NCBI GenBank assembly: GCA_023401495.1
Contig: JAEXDU010000042.1
Span: forward strand, 1 to 9,107
Direction of reading: 5' to 3'
Length of the DNA stretch: 9,107 nt
Source of the DNA: Bacillota bacterium
GTDB taxonomy: Bacteria > Bacillota > Clostridia > Oscillospirales > Acutalibacteraceae
Translations under genes and position numbers: made by a program
In this document: piece after piece, positions 1-7,827 of the stretch
How the letters are laid out: every line of letters begins with the position of its first letter
Numbering within the stretch: the first letter of the stretch is position 1
The notes under the pieces: generated by a model
Database searches by the model: none
Seen by the model: only the letters and a program-made list of their open reading frames with translations
What the model was told of the DNA's origin: nothing

Positions 1-1883
<1,883 letters not shown>

Positions 1884-1905
1884 CGTCTTCACCTCAACAC
1901 AATTT

Positions 1906-1929
1906 AAAAACGAAACAAATCGGTTTCGT
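1906..1929 (-). promoter_or_regulatory. Hairpin plus U-tract in the secA leader
   Basis: On the minus strand ACGAAAC (1929-1923) and GTTTCGT (1916-1910) form a perfect 7-bp stem with a six-base loop, followed by further Ts to 1906. It sits between the predicted secA start site and the SD at 1895-1890. The shape is that of a weak intrinsic terminator or attenuator. The stem has only three G-C pairs, so it would terminate inefficiently if at all. Its regulatory role is an inference. Confidence 0.4.
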
Positions 1930-1958
1930 CTGATGATCTTCACACGTATACGGTTAAT

Positions 1959-1967
1959 ATTATAGCA
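1959..1967 (-). promoter_or_regulatory. Extended -10 promoter for secA
   Basis: On the minus strand TGC is followed directly by a perfect TATAAT, making a TGn-extended -10 element. The expected -35 position falls in a run of T and matches TTGACA poorly, so recognition would depend on the extended -10. The inferred transcript starts near 1952 and has a leader of about 70 bases before the secA ATG. No experimental support can be read from sequence. Confidence 0.6.
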
Positions 1968-2084
1968 TAGCGCCGGCTAAAAAAAAAGAAGATTGTGTAA
2001 ACAAACAGTTTATACCATTTTACCACCTGCACGTTTTGTCTTCATGCAAGGCGCTTCCCCTGCTGCGGCACACTACACACCGTA

Positions 2085-2114
2085 TTGTATTTCCAGTTGT
2101 ACCCATGCTATACT
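2085..2114 (+). promoter_or_regulatory. Promoter candidate for the 45-residue peptide gene
   Basis: The plus strand has TATACT at 2109-2114 preceded by TGC, a TGn-extended -10 box. TTGTAT at 2085-2090 lies 18 bases upstream as a weak -35 (TTG matches only). Transcription would begin near 2121 and give a leader of roughly 125 bases before the ATG at 2245. It is divergent from the secA promoter about 150 bases away. Confidence 0.45.
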
Positions 2115-2122
2115 CAAGGTAA

Positions 2123-2232
2123 AGACAAAAGTTTCGCGAAAGAGCGGTTGTTTTTTTCTGCGCGGTTCCCCGCGGCGGACATGCGCGCTCAGCCTGCGCC
2201 CCTCAGGCACCCAATCGATTGTATTTTGACTG
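2123..2232 (+). promoter_or_regulatory. GC-rich foldable leader upstream of the 45-residue peptide gene
   Basis: This untranslated stretch can form several short helices on the plus strand: the self-complementary TTTCGCGAAA, CGCGG/CCGCG around a TTCC loop, GCCTG/CAGGC around a seven-base loop, and the palindrome CAATCGATTG, with a seven-T run in between. It is more GC-rich than the surrounding spacer. I do not recognise a known riboswitch class. It may be a cis-regulatory RNA, part of a dispersed repeat, or simply spacer. Open frames across it on either strand lack SD sites and I treat them as chance. Confidence 0.3.
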
Positions 2233-2244
2233 GAGGTAAAAATC

Positions 2245-2382
2245 ATGAACTCTTTTTTGTGGCTGCCCGCTATCACGGGAGTGGAGTCTATTCTCAGATC
2301 AGTCGCCTACCTGGCCGTGATTTCGGTATGCGTTCAGGGCGTGAGAGCTTTGGGCATTTACATCCGTAACAATTCCAGATAG
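2245..2382 (+). CDS. Small hypothetical membrane peptide, 45 aa
   Basis: Not recognised as a known family. The ATG at 2245 is preceded by a near-ideal SD, GGAGG at 2232-2236, eight bases upstream, and the frame ends in TAG at 2380-2382. The peptide begins MNSFLWLPAITGV. It has one central hydrophobic stretch (about residues 19-39, including SVAYLAVISVCV) with arginines at 18, 34 and 41, so it is probably a single-pass or membrane-surface peptide. It has its own candidate promoter and a strong terminator 12 bases after the stop, the layout of a complete small transcription unit. It is the only plus-strand gene here, divergent from secA and convergent with the 97-residue gene. The strong SD, terminator and membrane-like composition argue for a real gene; the short length and lack of a family leave doubt. 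Confidence 0.6.
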   Translation: MNSFLWLPAITGVESILRSVAYLAVISVCVQGVRALGIYIRNNSR

Positions 2383-2393
2383 TCAAACGCATC

Positions 2394-2438
2394 AAACCCG
2401 GCCTGTATCCGTGTTTTCTACGGATACAGGCCGGGTTT
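2394..2438. terminator. Strong intrinsic terminator between convergent genes
   Basis: AAACCCGGCCTGTATCCGT (2394-2412) pairs perfectly over 19 bp with 2420-2438 around a seven-base loop. On the plus strand TTT ends the stem and CTTTTC follows, so it should stop the 45-residue peptide transcript. On the minus strand only TTT at the stem end follows the helix, then GATGCG, so it would act less efficiently on the 97-residue gene ending at 2453. The structure is unambiguous; efficiency in each direction is inferred. Confidence 0.9.
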
Positions 2439-2452
2439 CTTTTCAGCAGCAC

Positions 2453-2746
2453 TTATCGGAACATACGATAGAGAGAACCGGCAGTCATCACAAGGAAAAG
2501 AATCATGTACCACAACAGCTCTCGGCTTTCTTCTTTTGATCTTTCCCCTTTGCAGACGTGCCAGATGATCCCCAAAAACACGAGCGTGATCACACCCAGA
2601 AGAAGCTGTGGGGAATACGCCAGAACAGGAATTTCCGGCAGCATAATCACTGTACCGCAAAATAGGAACAGAAAAACCCACAGCTTATAAATACCTTTTC
2701 TCTCCAGTATTTCCTGCTGGATGCCCAGCCAGTATTGTTTGTTCAT
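2453..2746 (-). CDS. Hypothetical three-helix membrane protein, 97 aa
   Basis: Function unknown. I chose the ATG at 2746 (MNKQYWLGIQ) because AGAGGA lies six bases upstream; the longer frame from an ATG at 2779 has no SD. Hydrophobic segments fall at about 22-43, 47-65 and 77-94, joined by a short loop (EIPVLAYS) and a charged loop (CKGERSKEESRE), suggesting three helices with a charged cytoplasmic loop between the second and third. There is no cleavable signal peptide and no catalytic motif that I can see. It is last of three small membrane-protein genes in the same direction, 84 bases after the 83-residue gene, and ends just before the shared terminator. Its helix-loop layout resembles that of the 83-residue neighbour, so the two could be diverged relatives, though sequence identity is not obvious. 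Confidence 0.7.
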   Translation of the reverse strand: MNKQYWLGIQQEILERKGIYKLWVFLFLFCGTVIMLPEIPVLAYSPQLLLGVITLVFLGIIWHVCKGERSKEESRELLWYMILFLVMTAGSLYRMFR

Positions 2747-2830
2747 AACCGTTCCTCTTTCACCTGTTTGAATCGGCATATTGCCGTGTTGAAAACAGTT
2801 CCCACGGGGCGCAACAAAGTTTTCCTCATA

Positions 2831-3082
2831 TTACAGATACATTCCTGCCAGAAACCATAACGCAAGCAATATCACTGCAATGTTCAATATGACAGCCGAT
2901 TTTTCCTTTTTATGGTAAGCATGAACGGCATTGACCGCCACGATTGCAATGATATACAGGAAAAGAAGTGTTTGCGCCGTTGTTAAGCTTATGTGGAATA
3001 CAGGGTAAGAAATGCCGATCAGAACACCAATAGCAAGCATGCAAAATAAATAGATCGTTTTCTTTGTCAAAAAACAGCTCAC
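2831..3082 (-). CDS. Hypothetical three-helix membrane protein, 83 aa
   Basis: Function unknown. The frame opens with GTG at 3082 (reading (M)SCFLTKKTIY); AGGA lies five bases upstream, a modest SD. The next in-frame ATG, at residue 15, would remove half of the first helix, so GTG is preferred. Hydrophobic segments at about 9-29, 36-55 and 62-82 leave a basic loop (HAYHKKEKS) between the second and third, predicting three membrane helices and almost no soluble part. It follows the 93-residue gene by 65 bases and precedes the 97-residue gene. No terminator of note separates them, so co-transcription from the promoter at 3596-3624 is plausible. Possible roles such as small immunity or stress membrane proteins are speculation. 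Confidence 0.65.
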   Translation of the reverse strand: MSCFLTKKTIYLFCMLAIGVLIGISYPVFHISLTTAQTLLFLYIIAIVAVNAVHAYHKKEKSAVILNIAVILLALWFLAGMYL

Positions 3083-3147
3083 CTGCTTCCTATTACCCTT
3101 AATTACAGGGACTTGACTTTTCTCGATAACTTATTTGACACTCTTTC

Positions 3148-3429
3148 TCACATCTTCTCTTTTTCCTTTCCCATACGGTAGGTGGTTATGCCAATAATAA
3201 TCGGAGCAGCTAACATAATTATCACACCTAGCGGAACGGCAAAGTCAAAACGGAGCAAATCCTGAAAAAACGGAACTCCATTAGCAATTAGAACCGAGGT
3301 AGGACCGTCCGAAAAACTGTGGAAGAGATTTTGGAAGAAATAATAAGAATAAATTAAAAAAACAGCAGAAAATACAGAAAGCACCATAATTGAAGATACT
3401 AAAACCTTAGATGCTAAATTCTTTTTCAT
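3148..3429 (-). CDS. Hypothetical two-helix membrane protein, 93 aa
   Basis: Function unknown. It starts at ATG 3429 with MKKNLASKVL. The only SD-like sequence, GGGA, lies too far upstream (about 17 bases), so translation may be weak or depend on other signals. Hydrophobic segments lie at about 8-31 and 64-84. Between them is a polar, aromatic-rich loop (about 32-63, FHSFSDGPTS then PFFQDLLRFDF), probably outside the cell given the positive N-terminus and the lysine-rich tail RMGKEKEKM. The gene is AT-rich compared with dnaJ and secA. It is first of the three-gene group and has a good sigma-A-type promoter about 160 bases upstream. It is the least certain of the three because of the poor SD. 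Confidence 0.55.
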   Translation of the reverse strand: MKKNLASKVLVSSIMVLSVFSAVFLIYSYYFFQNLFHSFSDGPTSVLIANGVPFFQDLLRFDFAVPLGVIIMLAAPIIIGITTYRMGKEKEKM

Positions 3430-3837
3430 ATTTTTATACCGCAGCTTCCCACATTTTGATTATAAGTCTTTTCAGTTCATATGAGCTATAAAATGTCATG
3501 TTAAAATCACTAATTCTATATACCACCATAGAGTTTGGTATTGTAAATAAGTCAATATCTCAAATATATATTTATTAACAAATATATTTTAATTTATTAT
3601 ATATGCGATGAAATTATTTTTCAATCACATAAAGCAATTTAAACAAATTTTATGTATTTAAATCTGTAATATCGCCATACAACACTCCAACACCTGATAT
3701 TCGAGGAAATACTTTTCATTGCATTCCTGTTTTCAGATAGCAAAAAATCAACATTTCGCTTTCGGCAGAAACAGCCAGACATTACAAATAAAATGAAAAT
3801 GATCGTTCCGGCCCCTCAACTTTTCCCCCAGCACAAC
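3430..3837. other. AT-rich spacer with no convincing gene
   Basis: Apart from the promoter at 3596-3624 I see no gene here. The part from about 3540 to 3660 is very rich in A and T, with imperfect AT hairpins around 3562-3590. Roughly the first 160 bases would be the leader of the small membrane-protein transcript. Short frames on both strands lack SD sites. The base composition contrasts sharply with the chaperone operon and with secA. Confidence 0.6.
3596..3624 (-). promoter_or_regulatory. Sigma-A-type promoter for the small membrane-protein genes
   Basis: On the minus strand TTGAAA (3624-3619) and a perfect TATAAT (3601-3596) are separated by exactly 17 bases. Five of six -35 positions and all six -10 positions match consensus. 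Transcription would start near 3589 and read into the 93-residue gene. The surrounding DNA is very AT-rich, which raises the chance of random matches. Confidence 0.65.
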
Positions 3838-3869
3838 AAAAGAGACTCCGCTTTCGCGGAGTCTCTTTT
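3838..3869 (-). terminator. Terminator of the chaperone operon
   Basis: A perfect 14-bp inverted repeat, arms AAAAGAGACTCCGC (3838-3851) and its complement (3856-3869), encloses a four-base loop that reads GAAA on the minus strand, a stable GNRA-type loop. The minus-strand helix ends in TTTT, and it lies about 20 bases after the dnaJ stop. Because both arms begin or end in A/T runs it could also work on the plus strand. Confidence 0.93.
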
Positions 3870-3889
3870 CATAGCGGATACAACACCCG

Positions 3890-5041
3890 TTATTCTTTTT
3901 TCTCTGTATCGAACAGATCCTTGATCTTATCGAAAAAGCTCTTGCGTTTCTGATAGTTACGCTGTTCATCACCTGCGCCGTCAAATTCCTTGAGAATTTC
4001 CTTCTGGCGATCCGTCAGATTCTTCGGCACCTCGATCGTCACGCGCACATACTGATCGCCGCGCCCGCGGCCGTGGATATTCGGAAATCCCTTGCCGCGC
4101 AGCTTAAAGACATCACCCGGCTGAGTGCCGTCATGTACCTGATAGCTGACCTTGCCGTCGAGCGTGGGAACGACAACCTCCGCGCCCAGAGCAGCCTGCG
4201 CGAACGTAATGGGCATTTCACACCACACATCGTTGCCGCGGCGCTCGAAAATCGGGTGCGGACGCACCGTCACAAACACATGCAGATCGCCCGCGGGGCC
4301 GCCGTTTGTTCCGGCGTCGCCGTGACCGCCCACGTTGAGGGTCTGGCCGTCGTCAATACCGGCTGGAATGGTGATTTCGAGCGTCTTGGTTTTTCTGACG
4401 CGCCCGGTACCGCCGCAGGTATGGCAGGGATGATCGATAATCTTGCCCTTTCCTCCGCAGCGGTCGCACCCGCGGCTGGTCTGCACCACGCCGAACGGCG
4501 TGCGCTGGCTGACCCGTACCTGGCCGGTACCGCCGCATTGCGGGCAGGTTTTCGTTTCCGTCCCGCTTTCCGCGCCGGAGCCGCCGCAGGACTGGCACGA
4601 CTCGATCCGCTGGTAAGAAACCTGCTTTTTGGTGCCCTTCGCAGCTTCTTCAAACGAGATCGTGACCGACGCCTGCGCGTCGCGCCCACGCCGTGGCGCG
4701 TTGGGGTTTGCGTTGCGCCCCACACCGAAGCCGCCGAAAAAGCTGTTGAAAATATCGCCCAGATCAATGTCGCCGTCGAAGGGGCTGGCACCGGGGCCGC
4801 CGCCAAAGTTCGGGTCCACTCCCGCATGGCCGAACTGATCGTACCGCGCCTTTTTCTCTTGATCGGACAAAACCTCGTAAGCCTCGTTGACCTCTTTGAA
4901 CTTTGCTTCCGCCGTTTTATCCCCCGGGTTCAAATCGGGGTGATACTGCTTTGCCAGTTTGCGGTAAGCCTTTTTGATTTCATCGTCAGAGGCATTCTTG
5001 GGTACGCCCATTACCTCATAATAATCCCTTTTTTCCGCCAA
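3890..5041 (-). CDS. dnaJ: Chaperone protein DnaJ (Hsp40, type I)
   Basis: DnaJ brings unfolded clients to DnaK and stimulates its ATPase in the cytosol. The 383-residue length and full type I architecture fit the family. There is a J domain (about 5-70) with the HPD motif at 34-36, and a Gly/Phe-rich linker (about 79-108). Four CxxCxGxG zinc motifs follow: CQSCGGSG at 149, CPQCGGTG at 166, CDRCGGKG at 192 and CHTCGGTG at 206. Two C-terminal substrate-binding domains and a charged tail ending DTEKKE complete it. The start is TTG at 5041, preceded by GGGAGTG about eight bases away; an in-frame TGA just upstream and no nearer ATG than residue 11 make TTG the only start that keeps the J domain whole. 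It is last in the operon, 232 bases after dnaK, and is followed by a strong terminator. That long gap may separate its expression from dnaK. Confidence 0.97.
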   Translation of the reverse strand: MAEKRDYYEVMGVPKNASDDEIKKAYRKLAKQYHPDLNPGDKTAEAKFKEVNEAYEVLSDQEKKARYDQFGHAGVDPNFGGGPGASPFDGDIDLGDIFNSFFGGFGVGRNANPNAPRRGRDAQASVTISFEEAAKGTKKQVSYQRIESCQSCGGSGAESGTETKTCPQCGGTGQVRVSQRTPFGVVQTSRGCDRCGGKGKIIDHPCHTCGGTGRVRKTKTLEITIPAGIDDGQTLNVGGHGDAGTNGGPAGDLHVFVTVRPHPIFERRGNDVWCEMPITFAQAALGAEVVVPTLDGKVSYQVHDGTQPGDVFKLRGKGFPNIHGRGRGDQYVRVTIEVPKNLTDRQKEILKEFDGAGDEQRNYQKRKSFFDKIKDLFDTEKKE

Positions 5042-5103
5042 GCCAAGTCACTCCCACATGGTGCGGCAAGCGGAAAAGCCAATTCCCGCCCGCCCTGGAT
5101 TTC

Positions 5104-5164
5104 TATGCCGGGCGGCCGCGTCTGCGCGGCATACCCGACGAAGGGCGGCCGAGGCCACCCTTCG
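5104..5164. repeat. Two GC-rich hairpins between dnaK and dnaJ
   Basis: The first palindrome in coordinate order spans 5104-5133: TATGCCG/CGGCATA outer arms with an inner GCG/CGC pair. The second, 5139-5164, is an 11-bp stem (one G-U pair when read on the minus strand) around a CTCG tetraloop, with outer arms CGAAGGG/CCCTTCG. Neither is followed by a T-run on the minus strand, so they look more like RNA-stabilising or processing structures, or a dispersed intergenic palindrome of the REP/MITE kind, than terminators. Repeat copy number cannot be judged from this window. Confidence 0.5.
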
Positions 5165-5235
5165 TAATCAGCTGTGTTGCTCTATGATACCGCAGGCTCT
5201 ATGCGCCGCTGTATCGTTTTCATCACGTATCAAAT

Positions 5236-5264
5236 ATCATACCACAAAACACCCCGGGTTGAAA
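5236..5264 (-). promoter_or_regulatory. Candidate internal promoter for dnaJ
   Basis: On the minus strand, just after the dnaK stop, TATGAT (5241-5236) is preceded by TGG, an extended -10. At 17 bases upstream sits TTTCAA, a weak -35 (three of six matches). It would give dnaJ its own transcript with a leader of nearly 190 bases carrying the two GC hairpins. No CIRCE-like repeat is near it, so any such transcript would not be directly under HrcA. Confidence 0.35.
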
Positions 5265-5273
5265 ATACCGAAA

Positions 5274-7130
5274 TTATTTCTGGCTGTCGTCCACATCTTT
5301 AAAGTCCGCGTCGTACACCGTCTGGCTGTCGCCCGCCGCCGGGCCCTCCTGGGGCTGGCCGCCCATATCGGGAGCTGCTGCCGCACCGCCCTGCGAGGCA
5401 TTGGCCTTATACAGCTTCTCAGAAACCGCGTACAGGCTCTTCTGCAGGTCTTCGGTCTTGAGCTTGAGTTCCTCGACGGAAGCGGAATTCAGCATCCCCT
5501 TGAGCTCAGAAACCTTCTGGTTCAGCTCGGTCTTATCGGCTTCTTCAATCTTGTCGCCGCTGTCGGTGATCAGCTTCTCAACAGAATAGCACAGGTTTTC
5601 CGCCTCGTTCTTGGTGTCGACTTCTTCGCGGCGCTTCTTGTCCTCGGCGGCAAACTGCTCCGCTTCCTTCACAGCCTTGTCGATGTCGTCCTTGCTCATG
5701 TTGGTGCTGGAGGTAATCGTGATATGCTGCTCCTTGCCGGTGCCGAGATCCTTTGCGGATACGTTCACGATGCCGTTGGCATCCAGGTCAAAGGTAACCT
5801 CGATCTGGGGGATTCCGCGGGGGGCGGGAGCGATGCCGTCGAGCTTGAACAGGCCCAGCTGCTTGTTATCGCGGGCAAATTCACGCTCGCCCTGCAGCAC
5901 GTTGACCTCTACCTGGGTCTGGCCGTCCGCAGCGGTGGAGAATACCTGGCTCTTCTTGGTCGGAATCGTGGTGTTGCGCTCAATGATCTTGGTCATGATG
6001 CCGCCCATAGTCTCAACGCCCAAAGAAAGGGGAGTAACGTCCAGCAGCAGCAGACCCTGAACCTCGCCGCCCAGAACACCGGCCTGCAGCGCAGCGCCGA
6101 TCGCAACGCACTCGTCGGGGTTGATGCCCTTGAACGGGTCTTTGCCGGTCAGGCTCTTGACCGCATCCTGCACCGCGGGGATTCTGGAGGAACCGCCGAC
6201 CATCAGCACCTTGCTGATATCGGAAATCTGCAGACCGGAATCCTGCAGTGCCTGGCGCACGGGGCTCATGGTCTTTTCTACCAGATCAGCGGTCAGCTCG
6301 TTGAACTTCGCGCGGGAAAGGGTCAAATCCAGGTGCTTCGGGCCGGTGGCGTCCGCCGTGATGAACGGTAGGTTGATGGAAGCGGAGGTCATGCCGGAAA
6401 GCTCGATCTTCGCCTTTTCAGCAGCTTCCTTCAGGCGCTGCATCGCCATTTTATCGCCGCTCAGATCAATGCCGGCTTCCCTCTTGAAGCTGTCAACCAT
6501 CCAGTCCATGACGCGCTTGTCGAAATCGTCGCCGCCCAGGCGGTTGTTGCCGGCGGTGGCGAGAACCTCCTGTACGCCGTCGCCCATCTCGATGATGGAC
6601 ACATCGAACGTACCGCCGCCCAGATCGTATACCATGACCTTCTGGTCGTTGCCCTTGTCAATTCCATAGGAAAGAGCCGCGGCCGTCGGTTCATTGATGA
6701 TTCTCTTGACATCCAGACCGGCAATCTTGCCGGCGTCCTTTGTCGCCTGACGCTGTGCGTCGGTAAAGTAAGCGGGAACGGTGATGACCGCGGAGGTAAC
6801 CGGTTCGCCCAGGTACGCTTCTGCGTCCGCCTTCAGCTTTTGCAGGATCATCGCAGAGATTTCCTGCGGGGTGTAGCTCTTGCCGTCGATATTCACCTTG
6901 TACGCGGAACCCATTTCTCTTTTGATGGAAGAAATGGTGCGCTCGGGGTTGGTGATGGCCTGGCGCTTTGCCACCTGGCCCACCATGCGCTCGCCGGTTT
7001 TGGAAAACGCCACAACAGACGGAGTGGTGCGCGCGCCTTCCGCGTTTGGAATAACGACAGGCTCGCCGCCTTCGATCACAGCTACGCAGGAGTTGGTTGT
7101 TCCTAAGTCGATACCAATTGTTTTTGCCAT
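5274..7130 (-). CDS. dnaK: Molecular chaperone DnaK (Hsp70)
   Basis: DnaK is the cytosolic Hsp70 that binds exposed hydrophobic segments in an ATP-dependent cycle with DnaJ and GrpE. I start it at ATG 7130 (MAKTIGIDLGTTNS), eight bases after a strong GGAGG; the frame can be extended five codons to a TTG overlapping that SD, which is not credible. The 618-residue product has all three Hsp70 signatures: IDLGTTNS at 7-14, VYDLGGGTFDVSIIE at 167-181 and VLMVGGSSRIPAVQ at 308-321. The hydrophobic interdomain linker LLLLDVTPLSL is at about 360-370, followed by the substrate-binding domain and helical lid. A Gly/Ala/Pro-rich tail ends DADFKDVDDSQK. The nucleotide-binding domain lacks the roughly 24-residue insert of proteobacterial DnaK, as usual in Gram-positives. 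It lies 101 bases after grpE, with hairpins between. Confidence 0.98.
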   Translation of the reverse strand: MAKTIGIDLGTTNSCVAVIEGGEPVVIPNAEGARTTPSVVAFSKTGERMVGQVAKRQAITNPERTISSIKREMGSAYKVNIDGKSYTPQEISAMILQKLKADAEAYLGEPVTSAVITVPAYFTDAQRQATKDAGKIAGLDVKRIINEPTAAALSYGIDKGNDQKVMVYDLGGGTFDVSIIEMGDGVQEVLATAGNNRLGGDDFDKRVMDWMVDSFKREAGIDLSGDKMAMQRLKEAAEKAKIELSGMTSASINLPFITADATGPKHLDLTLSRAKFNELTADLVEKTMSPVRQALQDSGLQISDISKVLMVGGSSRIPAVQDAVKSLTGKDPFKGINPDECVAIGAALQAGVLGGEVQGLLLLDVTPLSLGVETMGGIMTKIIERNTTIPTKKSQVFSTAADGQTQVEVNVLQGEREFARDNKQLGLFKLDGIAPAPRGIPQIEVTFDLDANGIVNVSAKDLGTGKEQHITITSSTNMSKDDIDKAVKEAEQFAAEDKKRREEVDTKNEAENLCYSVEKLITDSGDKIEEADKTELNQKVSELKGMLNSASVEELKLKTEDLQKSLYAVSEKLYKANASQGGAAAAPDMGGQPQEGPAAGDSQTVYDADFKDVDDSQK

Positions 7131-7175
7131 ACTTATTACCTCCAAAAAGTTAGGTTATTATTTTTGTAAAATCAA

Positions 7176-7213
7176 GCCGAACCGATTCGGCAACCGCCGT
7201 CAAATCGCGGCGG
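7176..7213. other. Two hairpins in the grpE-dnaK gap
   Basis: On the minus strand CCGCCG/CGGCGG (7213-7208 with 7199-7194, eight-base loop) comes first, then GCCGAA/TTCGGC (7191-7186 with 7181-7176, four-base loop), followed by TTGATTTT. The second with its T-rich trail resembles a weak terminator, the pair resembles an mRNA processing or stability element. They lie between the grpE stop and the strong SD of dnaK. Confidence 0.5.
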
Positions 7214-7231
7214 ATTCTTCTGATCAGACCG

Positions 7232-7810
7232 TCAGTTGGCCACTTGAACCATCGCGTGGCGGATGATGCGATCGCCGATGCGGTAGCCCTTTTGCAGCAC
7301 CTCGGCAACGACATTCTCGCCCAGATTTTCATCCTCAATATGAGAAACGGCATTGTGTACCTCGGGATCAAACGGTTCGCCCTGCTGACCGATCGCCGTA
7401 ACGCCCATTTTTTCGAGCGTGCCACTCAGCTGGGTGAGAACCATTTCAACGCCCTTGCGGAAATCCTCCACGGTGCCGCCCTGCTGGGCCAGCGCCCGTT
7501 CCAGATTGTCGCAGACCGGCAGAACCTTTTCAATGGTATCCGCCGCGGCGTCTGTATAAACCATTGTTTTCTCGCGCTCGGTGCGCTTGCGGTAATTATC
7601 GTATTCCGCCGCGGTGCGCAAAAGCAGATCCTTCTGCTTTGCAAGATCGGCTGCGGACTGCTCAAGCTGCTCCTGCAGCTTTTTCAGCTGTGCGTCTCCC
7701 GGCGTTTCCGCCTGCGGCTGCTCCGCCGCGTTACAATCCTTTTCCTTCTCTGTCTCTGCGGCCTGTTCGGCCTGCTGCTCCGCCTTTTTCGCGGCATCCT
7801 GTTTGCTCAA
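7232..7810 (-). CDS. grpE: Nucleotide exchange factor GrpE
   Basis: GrpE is a dimeric cytosolic protein that releases ADP from DnaK and resets the chaperone cycle. The 192-residue length is typical. An acidic, Gln/Ala-rich N-terminal arm (about 1-40) leads into a long coiled coil (about 40-100) containing the conserved AEYDNYRKRTERE (68-80), then helices with VLPVCDNLERAL (96-107). The C-terminal beta domain follows with FDPEVHNAVSH (147-157) and GYRIGDRIIRHAMVQVA near the end. The start is TTG at 7810 (reading (M)SKQDAAKK), eight bases after AAGGGG. It follows hrcA by 71 bases and precedes dnaK, so it is part of the HrcA-controlled operon. A stable hairpin lies directly upstream of its SD. 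Confidence 0.96.
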   Translation of the reverse strand: MSKQDAAKKAEQQAEQAAETEKEKDCNAAEQPQAETPGDAQLKKLQEQLEQSAADLAKQKDLLLRTAAEYDNYRKRTEREKTMVYTDAAADTIEKVLPVCDNLERALAQQGGTVEDFRKGVEMVLTQLSGTLEKMGVTAIGQQGEPFDPEVHNAVSHIEDENLGENVVAEVLQKGYRIGDRIIRHAMVQVAN

Positions 7811-7827
7811 GGAGATTGCCCCTTTCC

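Noticed and set aside
2073..2276. Minus-strand frame of 67 codons across the peptide-gene leader
   Set aside because: No SD, Arg/Lys-rich unstructured composition, and it overlaps a better supported plus-strand gene and leader.
3639..3782. Minus-strand frame of about 47 codons in the AT-rich spacer
   Set aside because: It starts at an ATG with no SD, is Cys/Arg/Asn-rich with no hydrophobic or motif pattern, and lies upstream of the mapped promoter candidate.
3748..3984. Minus-strand frame overlapping the dnaJ 3' end and terminator
   Set aside because: It runs through the terminator hairpin, lacks an SD and overlaps dnaJ in another frame.
4073..6371. Long plus-strand open frames opposite dnaJ and dnaK
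   Set aside because: Both strands are open because of high third-position GC in the chaperone genes; the real minus-strand products carry all family signatures.
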